This document shows, piece by piece, positions 21,969 to 33,117 of a stretch of DNA of 64,000 nucleotides (positions are counted from its first letter, which is position 1; each line of letters starts with the position of its first letter). Made by a program: the position numbers and the translations under genes. Source of the stretch: Lasiosphaeria ovina. Lineage: Eukaryota; Ascomycota; Sordariomycetes; Sordariales; Lasiosphaeriaceae. The stretch is from contig JAULSN010000003.1 in the NCBI GenBank assembly GCA_033439765.1, positions 5,580,001 through 5,644,000 on the forward strand. Reading direction: 5' to 3'. Below the pieces are notes generated by a model. That model ran no database searches. It had not been told where the DNA came from and saw only the letters and a list, made by a program, of their open reading frames with translations.

Positions 21969-23558
21969 TCACCAGTACTCCACCTCAGTTGAAACGTTGT
22001 TTCTCCGTACGTGGAACGAGATGGCTTCTTTCGTCGCCTCAGTCCCCGGCAGCTCGGGAAGCTCAAACCTGTCGTACTGATTCAGCAGCTTCCTGGCGCG
22101 CGGCGAGTCTGGGTCCGTTGTCACGATTGAGTTGCCAAGGTCTCTTGCCCGGACCCGGGGGACCTGGAAGATTTCCCCCTCTCGATCCTCTTCTCTGTAC
22201 GCAAAGTCGAGAGAAGGGTTGGGGCGCGTGGCCTTGCAGATCATGACGGCTGGAACAGCGAGATCTGCCACAACCTGCTTTACCGGGTTCCAGTGCCGGT
22301 ACGAGATGACGGCCGTGCGCTCGTCGATTTTGAGGAACAGCTCGCCGTTGGACTCGACTAGTACCACCCCCGCCTTCGCGAGGACGGCCGTCTCGTGGGG
22401 ATTCCAGGTTCGCTCGATGTCGATTTCTGGCATGTAGATGGGTATGCTCTCGTTTCCCTGCGTCGTGATGGTGGTTCCGTCGACGTGGCCGTCAGACGCC
22501 GGGCGGTGGTCATCGTCGCTTTGGGCACCGCGGGAGGCGAGGATGAGCTCCCGCAGGCGCGTGGCCATAGCCAAAATGAACATGGATCGCTTGCAAAAAT
22601 CGCAGTCATCGCTGAGGCCGGCACTGTAGAAGAAGACGATCTTGTCGACGCTCTTCAGTGCCTCGCTGCTCTCGGCTAGAGACTCTGCAATGGCATGCCA
22701 CTCGGCCGAGGCGGCAACATTGGCCCGGTACGCCTCGAGACGTTCGGTGAGTTGGTCGGGATCGAGCTGTTCGTCTTCCTCACCATAAATAGTAAACATT
22801 TCGCTGCGGGCATTTCGCTTGCAGACATTGATGGCGTTGTAAGCGACGGAAGGGCGCCACTGGCACGCGACGAACTCTTCACGGTCGTTGTCTGGGTCGG
22901 GCATGGTGAGCTCCTGGATAGTGCGGAACTCGACCTGCGAGCGGCCGTATCTGACGACGCGGCCGGAAGACGTGTGCATGGTGGCGCCGGGTATCCACGT
23001 GCCCAGGTGCTGCACGACGCCGTCGAAATCGGTAAACTTGACCCACGCCGTCTGCGGAGCTTCGCAGTGCGACAGCAGCCTAGTCACTGGACTGTTCTTG
23101 TTCTTGTTCTTGCCCTTGCCCCTCGCCATTTGCTGGTCACTCTTGATCTTGTACGCCTGGAGTTGGTCCTCGATCTGACGGATCGTGTCCCGCGGGTATA
23201 GGGCCTTGCCCTCGTCGTACATGAAGCGCGTCGAGTTTATGACGAAGTCCTTTCTCTGTTGTTGTTGCTCCTCCGACATTTCCTCCCATGGGCGCTTTAC
23301 GGGTACCACGTCGACATAGGGCAGCGCCTTGTAGACCTTGCGCCAAAAAGGGTGTTTCACGGCGCGCCGGATGTCGAAGGCGGGGACATGACCGTCCTCG
23401 AATTCGCCATAACCATCGAAATAGCCATCTTGGTATCGTTCGTGGCGCTGGATCTTGGGCGTCCAAGCCCACCACCAAAGCGACTGGTAGGGCACAAGCT
23501 GCACCTCCAGGTTGCGGAGGTACCGCGATGCGAAGTCGATTGGGGATCTGAGTCGCAT
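21969..23558 (-). CDS. Hypothetical protein, 529 aa
   Basis: A single long minus-strand frame. The frame runs up to 23846, but that part opens on TTG and has no ATG until 23558 (MRLRSPIDFASRYLRNLEVQ), which I take as the start. The upstream 96 codons are then 5' leader, unless an upstream exon supplies the start. No signal peptide or TM helix is seen. Notable stretches are an aromatic patch (SLWWWAWTPK), a charged helix (RPWEEMSEEQQQQRKDF), a basic run (MARGKGKNKNKN), and Cys pairs (DDCDFCKRSMF). The middle (VKFTDFDGVVQHLGTWIPGA) and C-terminal parts suggest a folded soluble protein. I do not recognise the family and assign no function. Confidence 0.65.
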   Translation of the reverse strand: MRLRSPIDFASRYLRNLEVQLVPYQSLWWWAWTPKIQRHERYQDGYFDGYGEFEDGHVPAFDIRRAVKHPFWRKVYKALPYVDVVPVKRPWEEMSEEQQQQRKDFVINSTRFMYDEGKALYPRDTIRQIEDQLQAYKIKSDQQMARGKGKNKNKNSPVTRLLSHCEAPQTAWVKFTDFDGVVQHLGTWIPGATMHTSSGRVVRYGRSQVEFRTIQELTMPDPDNDREEFVACQWRPSVAYNAINVCKRNARSEMFTIYGEEDEQLDPDQLTERLEAYRANVAASAEWHAIAESLAESSEALKSVDKIVFFYSAGLSDDCDFCKRSMFILAMATRLRELILASRGAQSDDDHRPASDGHVDGTTITTQGNESIPIYMPEIDIERTWNPHETAVLAKAGVVLVESNGELFLKIDERTAVISYRHWNPVKQVVADLAVPAVMICKATRPNPSLDFAYREEDREGEIFQVPRVRARDLGNSIVTTDPDSPRARKLLNQYDRFELPELPGTEATKEAISFHVRRNNVSTEVEYW

Positions 23559-24720
23559 TTCCGGCAAGAATGCTCGGGTATGCTGTGCACAGTAGTCCTG
23601 TGTTGGACGATGGGTACTATCGGGCTCGGGATGTGCACCCGAGGTGCGGATTCGACTGTCGTGCCACGGCCAGCTTGCCTCCTCCGCAGCTGCTTTTGGG
23701 GCGCTGATGTGAGCCGAGCCGAGTTGGAGAGGGCGGGCGAGGGCCAGGGGCGGCGTCAACGGGAGGGCGGTAAGACGGCAAGACGGCAAGGCGCGGAAAT
23801 GGCAGGACTCTTCGTCGTAGAGGGTAAGAGAAGGAACAGAAATCAATGCCCTGGCGCCTTGAAGTTCTAATAACGAACGCCTTCAAGACGCGTGACACAG
23901 AACGTCTGGTGGCAAGACGCAGAGCAGTGCCTCATCGACAAGGTCAAGGCGCGGCGATGTGGAGGCCCCCGCACCGCAATTCGCGACCCAAAGGCTGGGG
24001 GATGGGGGGATGTTGGAGCGCTGGATAAGGTCTCTTTCGGGGGACCATAAATCCATCCATTCGAATCCAATGCGCATGGACAAGGTGACAAGGCACGCTG
24101 CGCCGCGGCCGACCCAGCGCCGCATGCCTGAAAGACGTAGCGAGCATTGGATGGCTCGCCTGTTGGTCCGCAGCGATCGCGTCCGCCAAAAAGGGCCTGA
24201 CCAGGCCCCACCAGGAAGGCACATGCCAGGCAGCAGGCCGGGATCAGACAAACCTGGGCTTGGCGCACAGTCAGCCAGCAAACAACCCCAACCCTGGCCT
24301 GACCTTGTAGCTTTCTTTCACCACTCACGCCGTGACCAATGACTAACACGACAGCGACTGATCAAAGCTCGAGCATCTCAATCAATTCTTGAGTGCATCA
24401 AACATTTCGCAAACTGGCCCAAACATCTTGATATCAGGCGGCATCTTAGCGCCAAAATCCCACCCAGTCATCTACTCGTACAGACAGATCGTACTATACA
24501 ATACAATACAAAAACAGGAGACTTTCACTGCACCCGACAATGTCGATCCGCGATCGCAACGTGACGCGTGACATGTCCCTTTTCCTTCCATACACCCTCA
24601 TGTTCTTCCTTTCAAAATTTCTCATTCCCTCTTCTCAGGTTCCATGACAAGATGGTACCGCTTCATCCCCGTCCGAACCAATGGCGACCACATACTCGTA
24701 AATTTTGTCTGGCCACACAC
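23559..24720. other. Intergenic / 5' leader region
   Basis: Upstream region of the 529-aa orphan and 3' side of the next minus-strand gene. The in-frame extension 23559-23846 lacks an ATG. Overlapping short frames at 23870-24350 occur in all three minus-strand frames and carry no motif. I see no gene. Confidence 0.5.
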
Positions 24721-25920
24721 TTAAGATCTAGGTCGACACAAGAAATACAGGAACCCGGCGACTGCAACTGTATTCAATGCCACCACGGCCGGGAGACTGA
24801 CGGTGAATGCCGAGCGAGGCGGCTCTGGCGGCGGCGCGTTAGGCTCCTCGCAGGTGCCACAAGCAAGGGAGACACGGCTGGGCCTGGCTGTGGTTCTGCC
24901 CGTGTTCGGGTCACGGCGGTGGACGGTCAGAGCACGCACCGGGCAGCGACGGCCCCCGTGGCGGTTGATGTAGCCGGAACCGAAGAGGTCCGACGAATTG
25001 TCCTGGCTCTCGGCCGGGAAATTGTCCTCGCCATGGGCTGAGGAATTGTGCTCCTGGTTGTGGGCCGACGAGTTGTCCAAATCATGGGCCGAGGAATCGT
25101 CCAGATCATGGGCGGAGAAATCGTCCTGGCCCTGGGTCGCGAACGCAATGGTGGCAATCTCCGATCCGGTCCCGCCGTATCCGTTCTCGCTGGCCAGGGA
25201 AAGTATGCCGTCCTCGGCGTCGTCGGGCTGGCCAAAACGTCGCATGTACTCGGTAAACAGGGCGAGCTCGATGGCGACGAGCGCGATGCCGGCGGGGATC
25301 TGCGACACGTTGTGCAGGATCCAGGTCGAGAGGGCGGGCTTCTTCTGCTCGAACAAGGAGATTTGGCCGAGCTCCCAAAGCCCGATGTCGTCGGCGGCTC
25401 GGGCCAGCGCGCGGATCTCGTCGAGATCGAGCGTCACGCCCCGGTCCCGCAGCCGGAGCCGCTCGTCCCTGTCGTCGTGGTACCAGAGCCATTTCCCGTA
25501 TCCGAAGACCTTGTAGTACTGGAACATGGGAATAAAGTAAGAAAAGGCCCCCTCTGGGCATACAGCCTCTGGCAGGCGGTCATCATTGCAGTAGACGAGA
25601 CTAACGGCTAGCATGTGCTCGACCATGCGATCATAATCGCCTAGAAGATCGCCAAACTAAACGATAGGTTTTGTTAGCTGGAAACTGCTTTGCTGGTTAT
25701 GGTGGATCTCAACGGAAACGTTGCATCGCTTACCTCGTGCTCTTCGTCTTCATCCTCCTGCTCGTCCTGCTCCTCGTCTTGCTGGTGCTCTTGCTGCACC
25801 GACTCGTCATCTCCGTTTTCTGCATGGGTATATCTGGTGCACAAGGCACAACAGCACGGCTCGCCTTCATCGCCATCCTTGGCCCTGGGTGGCGGGGACG
25901 GGAGAAGAAGCTGGGTCTAG
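24721..25920 (-). CDS. Hypothetical acidic protein with SAH repeats and C-terminal TM; 5' end partial
   Basis: Last exon complement 24721-25656 follows an exon ending at 25734 (GTAAGC donor, TTTAG acceptor, phase 0). The upstream exon encodes a Cys cluster (EPCCCALC) and then a strongly acidic/Gln stretch (QQEHQQDEEQDEQEDEDEEH). It reads back to an in-frame TAG near 25920 without an ATG, so a further 5' exon is missing from this model. The last exon has a conserved-looking globular part (MVEHMLAVSLVYCND, YGKWLWYHDDRDERLRLRDR), a hydrophobic helix (IPAGIALVAIELALFTEY), six short repeats of the form (D/N)xSAHxxDxS, and a C-terminal hydrophobic helix (LPAVVALNTVAVAGFLYFL) ending CRPRS, as in a tail-anchored protein. 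I do not recognise the family. Confidence 0.6.
24985..25135 (-). repeat. Coding tandem repeat (SAHDLD-type, ~24 bp)
   Basis: On the plus strand the units read ...tgggccgaggaatcgtccagatca... with small changes. On the coding strand they give SAHDLDDS, SAHDLDNS, SAHNQEHNS, SAHGEDN and decayed units after that. Confidence 0.75.
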
Positions 25921-27482
25921 TTTCTTTCACTGTTAGTATCCGGAGATTGCAGGTCTTTTGACTGTCCGTGGGCGAATTTGTAGTTATTCCGAGTTTTCGA
26001 TTCGGAGAGGAGACATGGAATATCCAGTCAGTGAAACTCGGGAATGGAGGCGAGAAGAAAACAAAAGCAGAGCGGGGGGTTGAAACTTGAAGCAATAAAA
26101 GAAAAGAACTGACCATTTTGGCAACTCAAGTTGCGCTTTACCAATGTGGTATGTTTGGTGATTTGGCGAGTTGGTGTTGCTCGTAGTAAATCTGTGATGA
26201 AGAGTTATCGGTCAGTAAATGGCTACAGAGTGGCCTCGGCGTTTAGAAGAAGCAGAAAAATACAAAACACGGTCATCGGCACACATGGTAACTGGGGGTC
26301 GCGGGGCGTGTTCAGTATCGGTGTGCTCGCATGGATCGAGTGAAGCAAGCCAAACAGCAGGATGTGTATTGACTACTTACCAAAGGCTCTCAAGATCGAA
26401 GCTTGGAAGTTCACAAAAGCAGATGATGAAAGCGCGAGGAAATGTAAATAGCTTGTGGAGTTGGATGAGGGTCAAGGCAGTAAAAGGTTGCGTGAAAAAC
26501 AAATAAAACCCTGCCGTTACAGTACGTACCTTTCGGGGCTACACGGTGTATTTGGTACACAGTTGAAAGGTGAAGTCAAGTGAAGTCAAAGTGAAAAGAA
26601 GCTGAGGGAGAACTGGCATTGAGCCTCGTGGCCTTGGCGACGGAAGGAAAAATCACGAGTGGAAGGTTAATTAGTGTGAAGTATTAATACGATATATTTT
26701 CTTGCTTCTTTTGTGATATGGCTCTGAATATGAAACCTTCGATATAAAAAATTTCAACGCCGCGAGAAAAATAGTTAGACTGTCGGTTCATTAAGGGGGA
26801 AATATTAACATTCTAAGTTGCCTAACCTTTGTTGCTCCTTCACTCTTTACCGTGTTCAGCATACTTGTTGATCTTGGTTCATGATATATTGACATAAATG
26901 ACCGCTCTGTAGCACAGAATATTGTAAGAAGACTGGAGATATTAGTTTTATTTCGAAGAACTCGAATCTCGACGCCACTTGCCCAGGATTGCCGATTGAG
27001 GTTTACCCTTTAATTTCAAATCTCAGTCTGACGATTCTGACGAAGCAGAGGATTTAAGATATGGACTTAGCTGCTAGTTAACGATATATATCAGCTACTT
27101 TCTCGTTTCTATTTTGTGAATAAGCCACGCGGCCATGCATTCCTCGAAATGCAGACGAGGCGGCGTCTCATGGAGAGTTGAGACTGACAGCTATGGGTTA
27201 GGGTTACAGCGCACGGGCCAGCGTGACTTAGTTGCAGGCCAAACCCTTGAAGTGGTCCACCGGCTAATCAGCTGCTGTGATCCCGGCCGTGTCACTGCAC
27301 TCCCCTAGGTCTTAGGCCCCACCATCGGAATTCCGTTCGCGCTGCTTTTGACGCGCTTCTTCCTTGCAAAGTCGTGTCCACTCCTCGACAACAATTCTAT
27401 TTCGAAGCTCGCTAGCTTTCGTTGTCTCACGGCATTGGTTTCCGACGGCGTTTCTACGTATAAACGCATCGCTGCAGAGGCT
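25921..27482. other. Intergenic, AT-rich in the middle
   Basis: No gene supported. It probably contains the missing 5' exon of the upstream minus-strand gene. 26640-27110 is clearly AT-richer than its surroundings but has no element structure I can recognise. Confidence 0.5.
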
Positions 27483-29092
27483 ATGCCGCCAAAAAAGGTA
27501 ACCGACAAGGCGCTCGCGGTTGAGCTCGAGAGGGGCGTGCGCCACATCTACAGCACCGACAGAGACAAATTGACTGTCAACTATACGCGTCAATTCGTGG
27601 AGAAGAAGCTAAAGTTGAAGGATGGATTTCTGAAGGAAGGCGATTGGAAGGCAAAAAGCAAGGAGATGATCACGGCAGCTCTGGCAAGTGGAGTTGCAAG
27701 TACTAATTTCCGACCAAAGCCCACCGCTGACCATTCGTTTGCTAGACCGAGATCGAGAACGAAGCTCCTGACCCCTCCCAGAGCGCCGCGACCCACGATG
27801 CCGAACTTGAGACAGGTGCCAACATTAAAAAGAAGCGCACAAAGAAGGAGGCAGACGAGCCGCCTGCCGCGACATCTGATGAGCTTAGTGAACTGTCTGA
27901 GAAGCCTGCTAAGAAGCGGAAGCTCAACAAAAAGGTTCCGAAAAAGAAGGCTGTTCTATCTGACGACGAGTCTGAAGTGTCAAATTTTACCGGTGCAAGT
28001 GACTCGGAAGAACCACCAACGAAGAAGCCCGAACCCGCCACCCCGAAAAAGAAGCAAGCACGCAAGGCATCTATTGGAGAGGTAAAAGAGCCCCCAAACC
28101 CGTCGCCAGACGATAATACCAGCGAGCTGTCCGAGATACCGGAGGAGCCCCAGGAGCGCAAATCCAAGCCAACACGATCTATACTTGGCGTGGAAGAATT
28201 TTCTGAGTTGTCCGACGAGCCTCAAGAGCGCAAGTCCAAAGCCAAGTCAGGTCCAGCCAAAGCTGATGAGAGTGTCGAACCTTCCGAGACTCCCAAGGCG
28301 AAAAAGGCTGGTGGCAAGAAGGACGGTAAACCGAAGGGCAAAGGCTTGGAATACGACGACGGAAGCGAGTTGTCCGAGATCAATGATGAGCCTCCTAAAC
28401 GGCAACACAAGTCTAAGGCGAAGTCGAAGCGAGCATCGGTCAAATCATCTGCGAAGCCAGATGGCAGCGAGGACGATGTTAGCGACTCGTCCATAATAAT
28501 TGATAAGTCCCCCAAGCGAAAGCGGAAGTCAAAGGAGCCTGCGGCTAAGGGCGAGCGAAAGGCCAAGTCCTCGGCCAAAGCCCCAGCAGAACTTTCTCCG
28601 GACGAGGCTCAGATCAAGCAGCTCCAATCTCAGTTGGTTAAATGCGGGCTTCGCAAGATCTGGGGCTTTGAGCTCAAAAAGTACGGCGACGACAGCAGGG
28701 CCAAGATCAAGCATCTTAAAAATATGCTAACGGATGTTGGCATGACCGGCCGCTTTTCCGAGTCCAGAGCAAGAGAGATCAAGGAGCAGCGCGAGCTGCT
28801 GGCTGAGATCGCGGAGGTCAAGGAGGGGGACAAGAGCTGGGGCGTTGGCGGTCGGCCCTCGAGACGCAGGGCGGCAACGAAAAAGTCGATAAAGGAGAGG
28901 ACTGACGACGAGGATGCAGACGCCAAGAAGGTGAGCGGGAGCGACAAGGAAGGCGGAGGAGCCGCTAGCGGCGGTGATGACAATTATGACGACAGCGATG
29001 ATGATGAAGCTCAGCCAAAAGCCCGCGCGAGAGCTTCGGCTAGGCACAGAGCAGACCTAGCATTTTTGGACGACGAGAGTGACTCGGATTGA
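27483..29092 (+). CDS. HIRIP3-like histone chaperone / chromatin protein, 515 aa, GC-AG intron
   Basis: Exon 1 27483-27683 and exon 2 27746-29092 join in phase 0. The intron starts GCAAGT and ends GCTAG with a CTGAC branch, so it is a GC-AG intron. The N-terminus (residues 1-67) is a DEK-C-like helical domain (RHIYSTDRDKLTVNYTRQFV). A long K/E/S-rich disordered region follows, with repeated SELSEIxxEP motifs. The conserved C-terminal block at about residues 355-430 (LVKCGLRKIWGFELKKYGDD, LKNMLTDVGMTGRFSESRAR, IKEQRELLAEIAEV) matches the HIRIP3 core: a Cys-Gly-hRK.....L...... LK..L...GM.GR.S...... RREL pattern. HIRIP3 proteins bind histones H2A-H2B and the HIRA complex. The nuclear chaperone role is inferred from that family. 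The C-terminus is acidic (DDESDSD), as in many chaperones. Confidence 0.82.
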
Positions 29093-30117
29093 GGAAGGCG
29101 GGTGCAGATGTCTGCCGATAGTGTCGAGAGAGGTCTGGTATTTTACTGTACAAAAAGGGAGCACCTCGGGTTCTCTGCGAGACTTGACGGATACGGGACA
29201 AGTATGGATTACGGATAGGGTTATGATGACACCAGTGGATGGGGGCATGGATGGACACGGTTGGTTGGCTTGGCTTATTTGGCAGCGTTCATTCTTTGAG
29301 CGATCAAGCTAAACACCGCGACGGAACCCATGAAGAGCACGGCATTGTAAAACTACAGAATAATGAAGGGTATTAGCTATGCTGATAGGACATACGTGCG
29401 TTGAGCTAGGAAAAAGAGCATACAGCTTTCCGGGAGACATCTCTTTCTTCGTGGTCGGTCCTGGCATCGATGAAGAGACGACGGAGATTGGGAAAGTTTG
29501 CCTGTCACTCGTCTCATCAGCATCTTCTGCCCGTTATACGACCGCCATTGCTGCTATGTCGTACCATGGCAATGTAATCTGTATAGAGAGTGCACCCGGT
29601 AGAGACAGCTTTTCCCTCAAAGTTCGGCGTCGTTTTTGTCAGTTCGAGGCTCATGCCGTTTTGCGACACCAGCGGGAATTGGAGTGTGCTGTGGACGTGG
29701 ACCCACAGCGCGGCCAAGCCACCTGAACGGGCACCTCAATCTGTGGCTGAAGCTTGGGCCACAAAGCACCCGTGCCTGAGCCACAGCAAAATCCCTGGGC
29801 CTAGAACGTTTGGGGACTCGCTGGCGCTGGTGCCCTGGAGGTGGCACAATCCGGCTCGACATCATCTTGCGACCACGGCGCCCCTCTGCTTCCTCTGCCA
29901 CCCGCCGCCCAGCTCAGCAGTCGGTGATCTGTGCATGCGTTGGTGCACCTTAACCTAGCGGACGCGCTGTCCCTTGCCTGATTCAAGCTTTCCAATATTT
30001 CACCGCCCCTCGCTGGCCTCGACCCGACCTCGACGTCGACCCCCTACCCAACCCCTACCCCGACCTCGGCCGTAATCCTCGAGGCACGACGCCAGCCCTA
30101 AATTTACAGCTTAAACG
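29093..30117. other. Intergenic / beta-adaptin promoter
   Basis: Promoter and 5' leader of the beta-adaptin gene. The last ~120 bp are C-rich (repeated CCCTACCC and CGACCTCG). I see no gene. Confidence 0.55.
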
Positions 30118-32624
30118 ATGGCTTCAGCAATGAACCGCATCCGCGGCGCCTTTGCGCCCCCGCGCAAGGGCGAGACGTTCGAGCTTCGCGCTGGCCTAGT
30201 GTCCCAATATGCCTCCGAGCGGAAGGAATCCATCCAGAAGACCATCATGGCAATGACGCTGGGAAAGGACGTGTCAGCCCTGTTCCCAGATGTCCTCAAG
30301 AATATCGCCACCTCAGATTTGGACCAGAAGAAGCTGGTTTATCTGTACCTAATGTAAGGCTTGTGGTCCTCCATCGCGGCTCTCCTCTCTCGGCCGTTCA
30401 CCCCTCAATGCCACTCGGCTCGGCGCACACGCTCCATACTAACTGCCCGGCTAGGAATTATGCAAAATCGCACCCAGATCTGTGCATCTTGGCCGTCAAC
30501 ACCTTTGTGCAAGACTCGGAAGACCCGAACCCCTTGATACGAGCGCTGGCGATCCGCACCATGGGCTGCATTCGCGTCGACAAGATGGTGGACTACATGG
30601 AGGAGCCGTTGCGGAAGACGCTGCGGGACGAATCGCCCTACGTGCGCAAGACAGCGGCGATATGCGTCGCCAAGCTGTTCGACCTCAATCCGTCCATGTG
30701 CCTCGACAACGGGTTCCTCGAGATCTTGCAAGAGCTGATTGGCGATCCGAACCCCATGGTCGTCGCCAACTCGGTCCAGGCCCTGTCGGAAATTGCCGAG
30801 ACGGCGCCCGAGACCAAGGCCCTCGTCATCACGCCAGCCATCCTCAAGAAGCTCCTCATGGCCTTGAACGAATGCACCGAGTGGGGCAGAGTTACGATTC
30901 TTAGCACGCTGGCTGACTACTTGTCGGGTGACGTCAAAGAGTCGGAGCACATCTGCGAGAGAGTTGCGCCCCAGTTCCAACATGTCAATCCTAGTGTAGT
31001 CTTGGCGGCGGTCAAGGTTGTCTTCATCCACATGAAGTTCCTGAGCCCCGAGCTTGTCAGGCAGTACCTCAAAAAGATGGCCCCTCCCCTGGGTAAGCAA
31101 GCTGGCGCCCGTGATAGCTGCGGGGATGTGCACTGACAGCAAACCGCAGTTACTCTCATCGCATCTGCCCCCGAGGTTCAGTACGTCGCGCTGCGGAATA
31201 TTGATCTCCTCCTACAAGCGAAGCCCGACATCCTTAGCAAAGAGCTGAGGGTGTTCTTTTGCAAGTATAACGATCCACCATATGTAAAGCTACAGAAACT
31301 CGACATTATGGTGAGGATAGGAAACGATAAGAACTTTGACCAGTTGCTCGCCGAGTTGAAGGAGTATGCTCTCGAGGTCGACATGGACTTTGTCAGGAGG
31401 GCTATCAAGGCCATCGGGCAAGTGGGCATCAAGATTGAAGCAGCAAGCGAAAAGTGCGTCAACACGCTACTCGACCTCCTCAGTGCCAAGACAAACTATG
31501 TTGTGCAAGAGGTCGTCATCGTCATCAAGGACATCCTCCGGAAGTACCCTGGATACGAAGCTGTCATCCCCACTCTCTGCAAATACATTGACGAGCTGGA
31601 CGAGCCTGACGCACGAGGTGCCCTGATCTGGATCGTGGGCGAGTATGCCGAGAAGATTAACAACGCCGACGAAATATTATCGGGATTCGTAGATGTCTTT
31701 ACAGAGGAGTTTACACAAGTAGGTCGCATTCCCTCCAGTGCTCTATATAGTGCTCTCTCTCCAGCGCCAAGGTCAGAACTAACACCTAGGCCAGACTCAA
31801 CTACAAATTCTCACTGCCGTCGTGAAACTATTCTTAAAGAAGCCGAGCAACAACCAGGGGCTCGTGCAAAAGGTGCTGCAGCATGCCACGGCGGATAGTG
31901 ACAATCCCGACATCCGTGATCGTGCATACATATACTGGCGTCTACTTTCCGGGGATCTCGAAGTTGCAAAGGTTTGTGCCTACCCTTTCTGCGTACCAGT
32001 GAAGGCTATGATTTGACTTGCTAACCACTGCAATAGAACATTATCCTCTCGCAAAAGCCGCCAATCACAACAACAGTAACGAGTTTGCCCCCGGTCCTTC
32101 TCGAGCAACTGCTTTCGGAACTCTCCACCCTCGCATCCGTTTACCACAAGCCGCCAGAGTCCTTCGTCGGTAAGGGCCGCTACGGAACCGACGAGATCCA
32201 ACGCGCCGCCATCCAGGAACAGCGGGAGAATGCGGCCGAGGACCCAATTGCCGCCTCGGTTGCGGCGGCTGCGGCAGCCAATGGCGGTGCAAACAACATC
32301 GAGAACCTGCTGGACTTTGACTTTGACGGTGCTGCGCCAGCTAGCGCGCAGCAGGGCACTCCGGACCGCGTATCTAGTCCCAGCACGACCGGCGGCCCGT
32401 CGAACGCCCCGGGCGGAGGTCTGGCCGACATGATGGGACTGTTTGACGGTCCCGCACCGGCGGCATCGCAGAATACCCTGGGCGGCGGCGTGGGCGATAT
32501 GATGGGTGGCTTTGCTGGAATGGACATAAGTGGCACCAGTGCTCCGCCGCCACCCGGGCAGCAGCTCGGCCACAAGCCACTCGAGCCGAAGGGTGGCAGC
32601 GAGGACCTGCTAGGGCTGTTTTAA
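30118..32624 (+). CDS. apl2: AP-1 clathrin adaptor complex, beta subunit, 735 aa
   Basis: Five exons: 30118-30353, 30455-31092, 31150-31718, 31795-31971, 32037-32624. All introns are GT-AG with consistent phases, giving 735 residues. The trunk (residues 1-~580) is the adaptin-N armadillo/HEAT solenoid with highly conserved stretches ([70 protein letters not shown]). Family role: large beta subunit of AP-1 (possibly shared with AP-2), which recruits clathrin and binds dileucine cargo signals at the trans-Golgi/endosome. The hinge is Gly/Pro-rich and carries clathrin-box-like LLDFD and LLGLF motifs. The protein ends at LLGLF with no beta-appendage (ear) domain, as known for many filamentous-fungal beta subunits. 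An essential housekeeping gene; identification is firm, AP-1 versus AP-2 assignment a little less so. Confidence 0.95.
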
Positions 32625-33117
32625 GACTTCACCAGTACCGGGTGTGGCTTCACTGCGGCTCTCGGCCAGCGGCCCCTTGCTGGATTCACGAGCGGCGCGG
32701 AGCACGGTGAGTACGTTCGACGATGGCTAGCGAGCGACCTGACAACTTCAAGCATGATAAATAAGGCATGGTGTAAGGCGGGAGAAAAAGCCCTGCTTTT
32801 TTTGCCGGGGTATGTTTTGAAGTACTTCTATTTTAGTGGGGAGGGAAAATACATGGTTAGATGATTACAAGATGCAATCAGCGCGTCTCATGTTCTGCTA
32901 TTTGTTGAAGTCTTCTGGCTTCTCTTCATACCTGCCGACTAGCCCCAAGCGGCCCCCTTCCCGGGGAGGGGGGCCCAATCGAAAAGAGGTATTGGCGGTG
33001 ATAAGGAGTTGGTCAAGGGGTGACTGTGCCCAAACTCACAAAATGTTTAAAAAGGAGGAGCAAATTGTAGGTCAGCTCCACTGGACGCGAATGGCCTTCA
33101 GTTTTACGTTTGATACA
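32625..33117. other. Convergent intergenic gap
   Basis: 3' ends of the beta-adaptin and S33 peptidase genes face each other. Nothing else seen; the long plus-strand frame that begins at 32836 is the antisense shadow of the peptidase. Confidence 0.6.
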
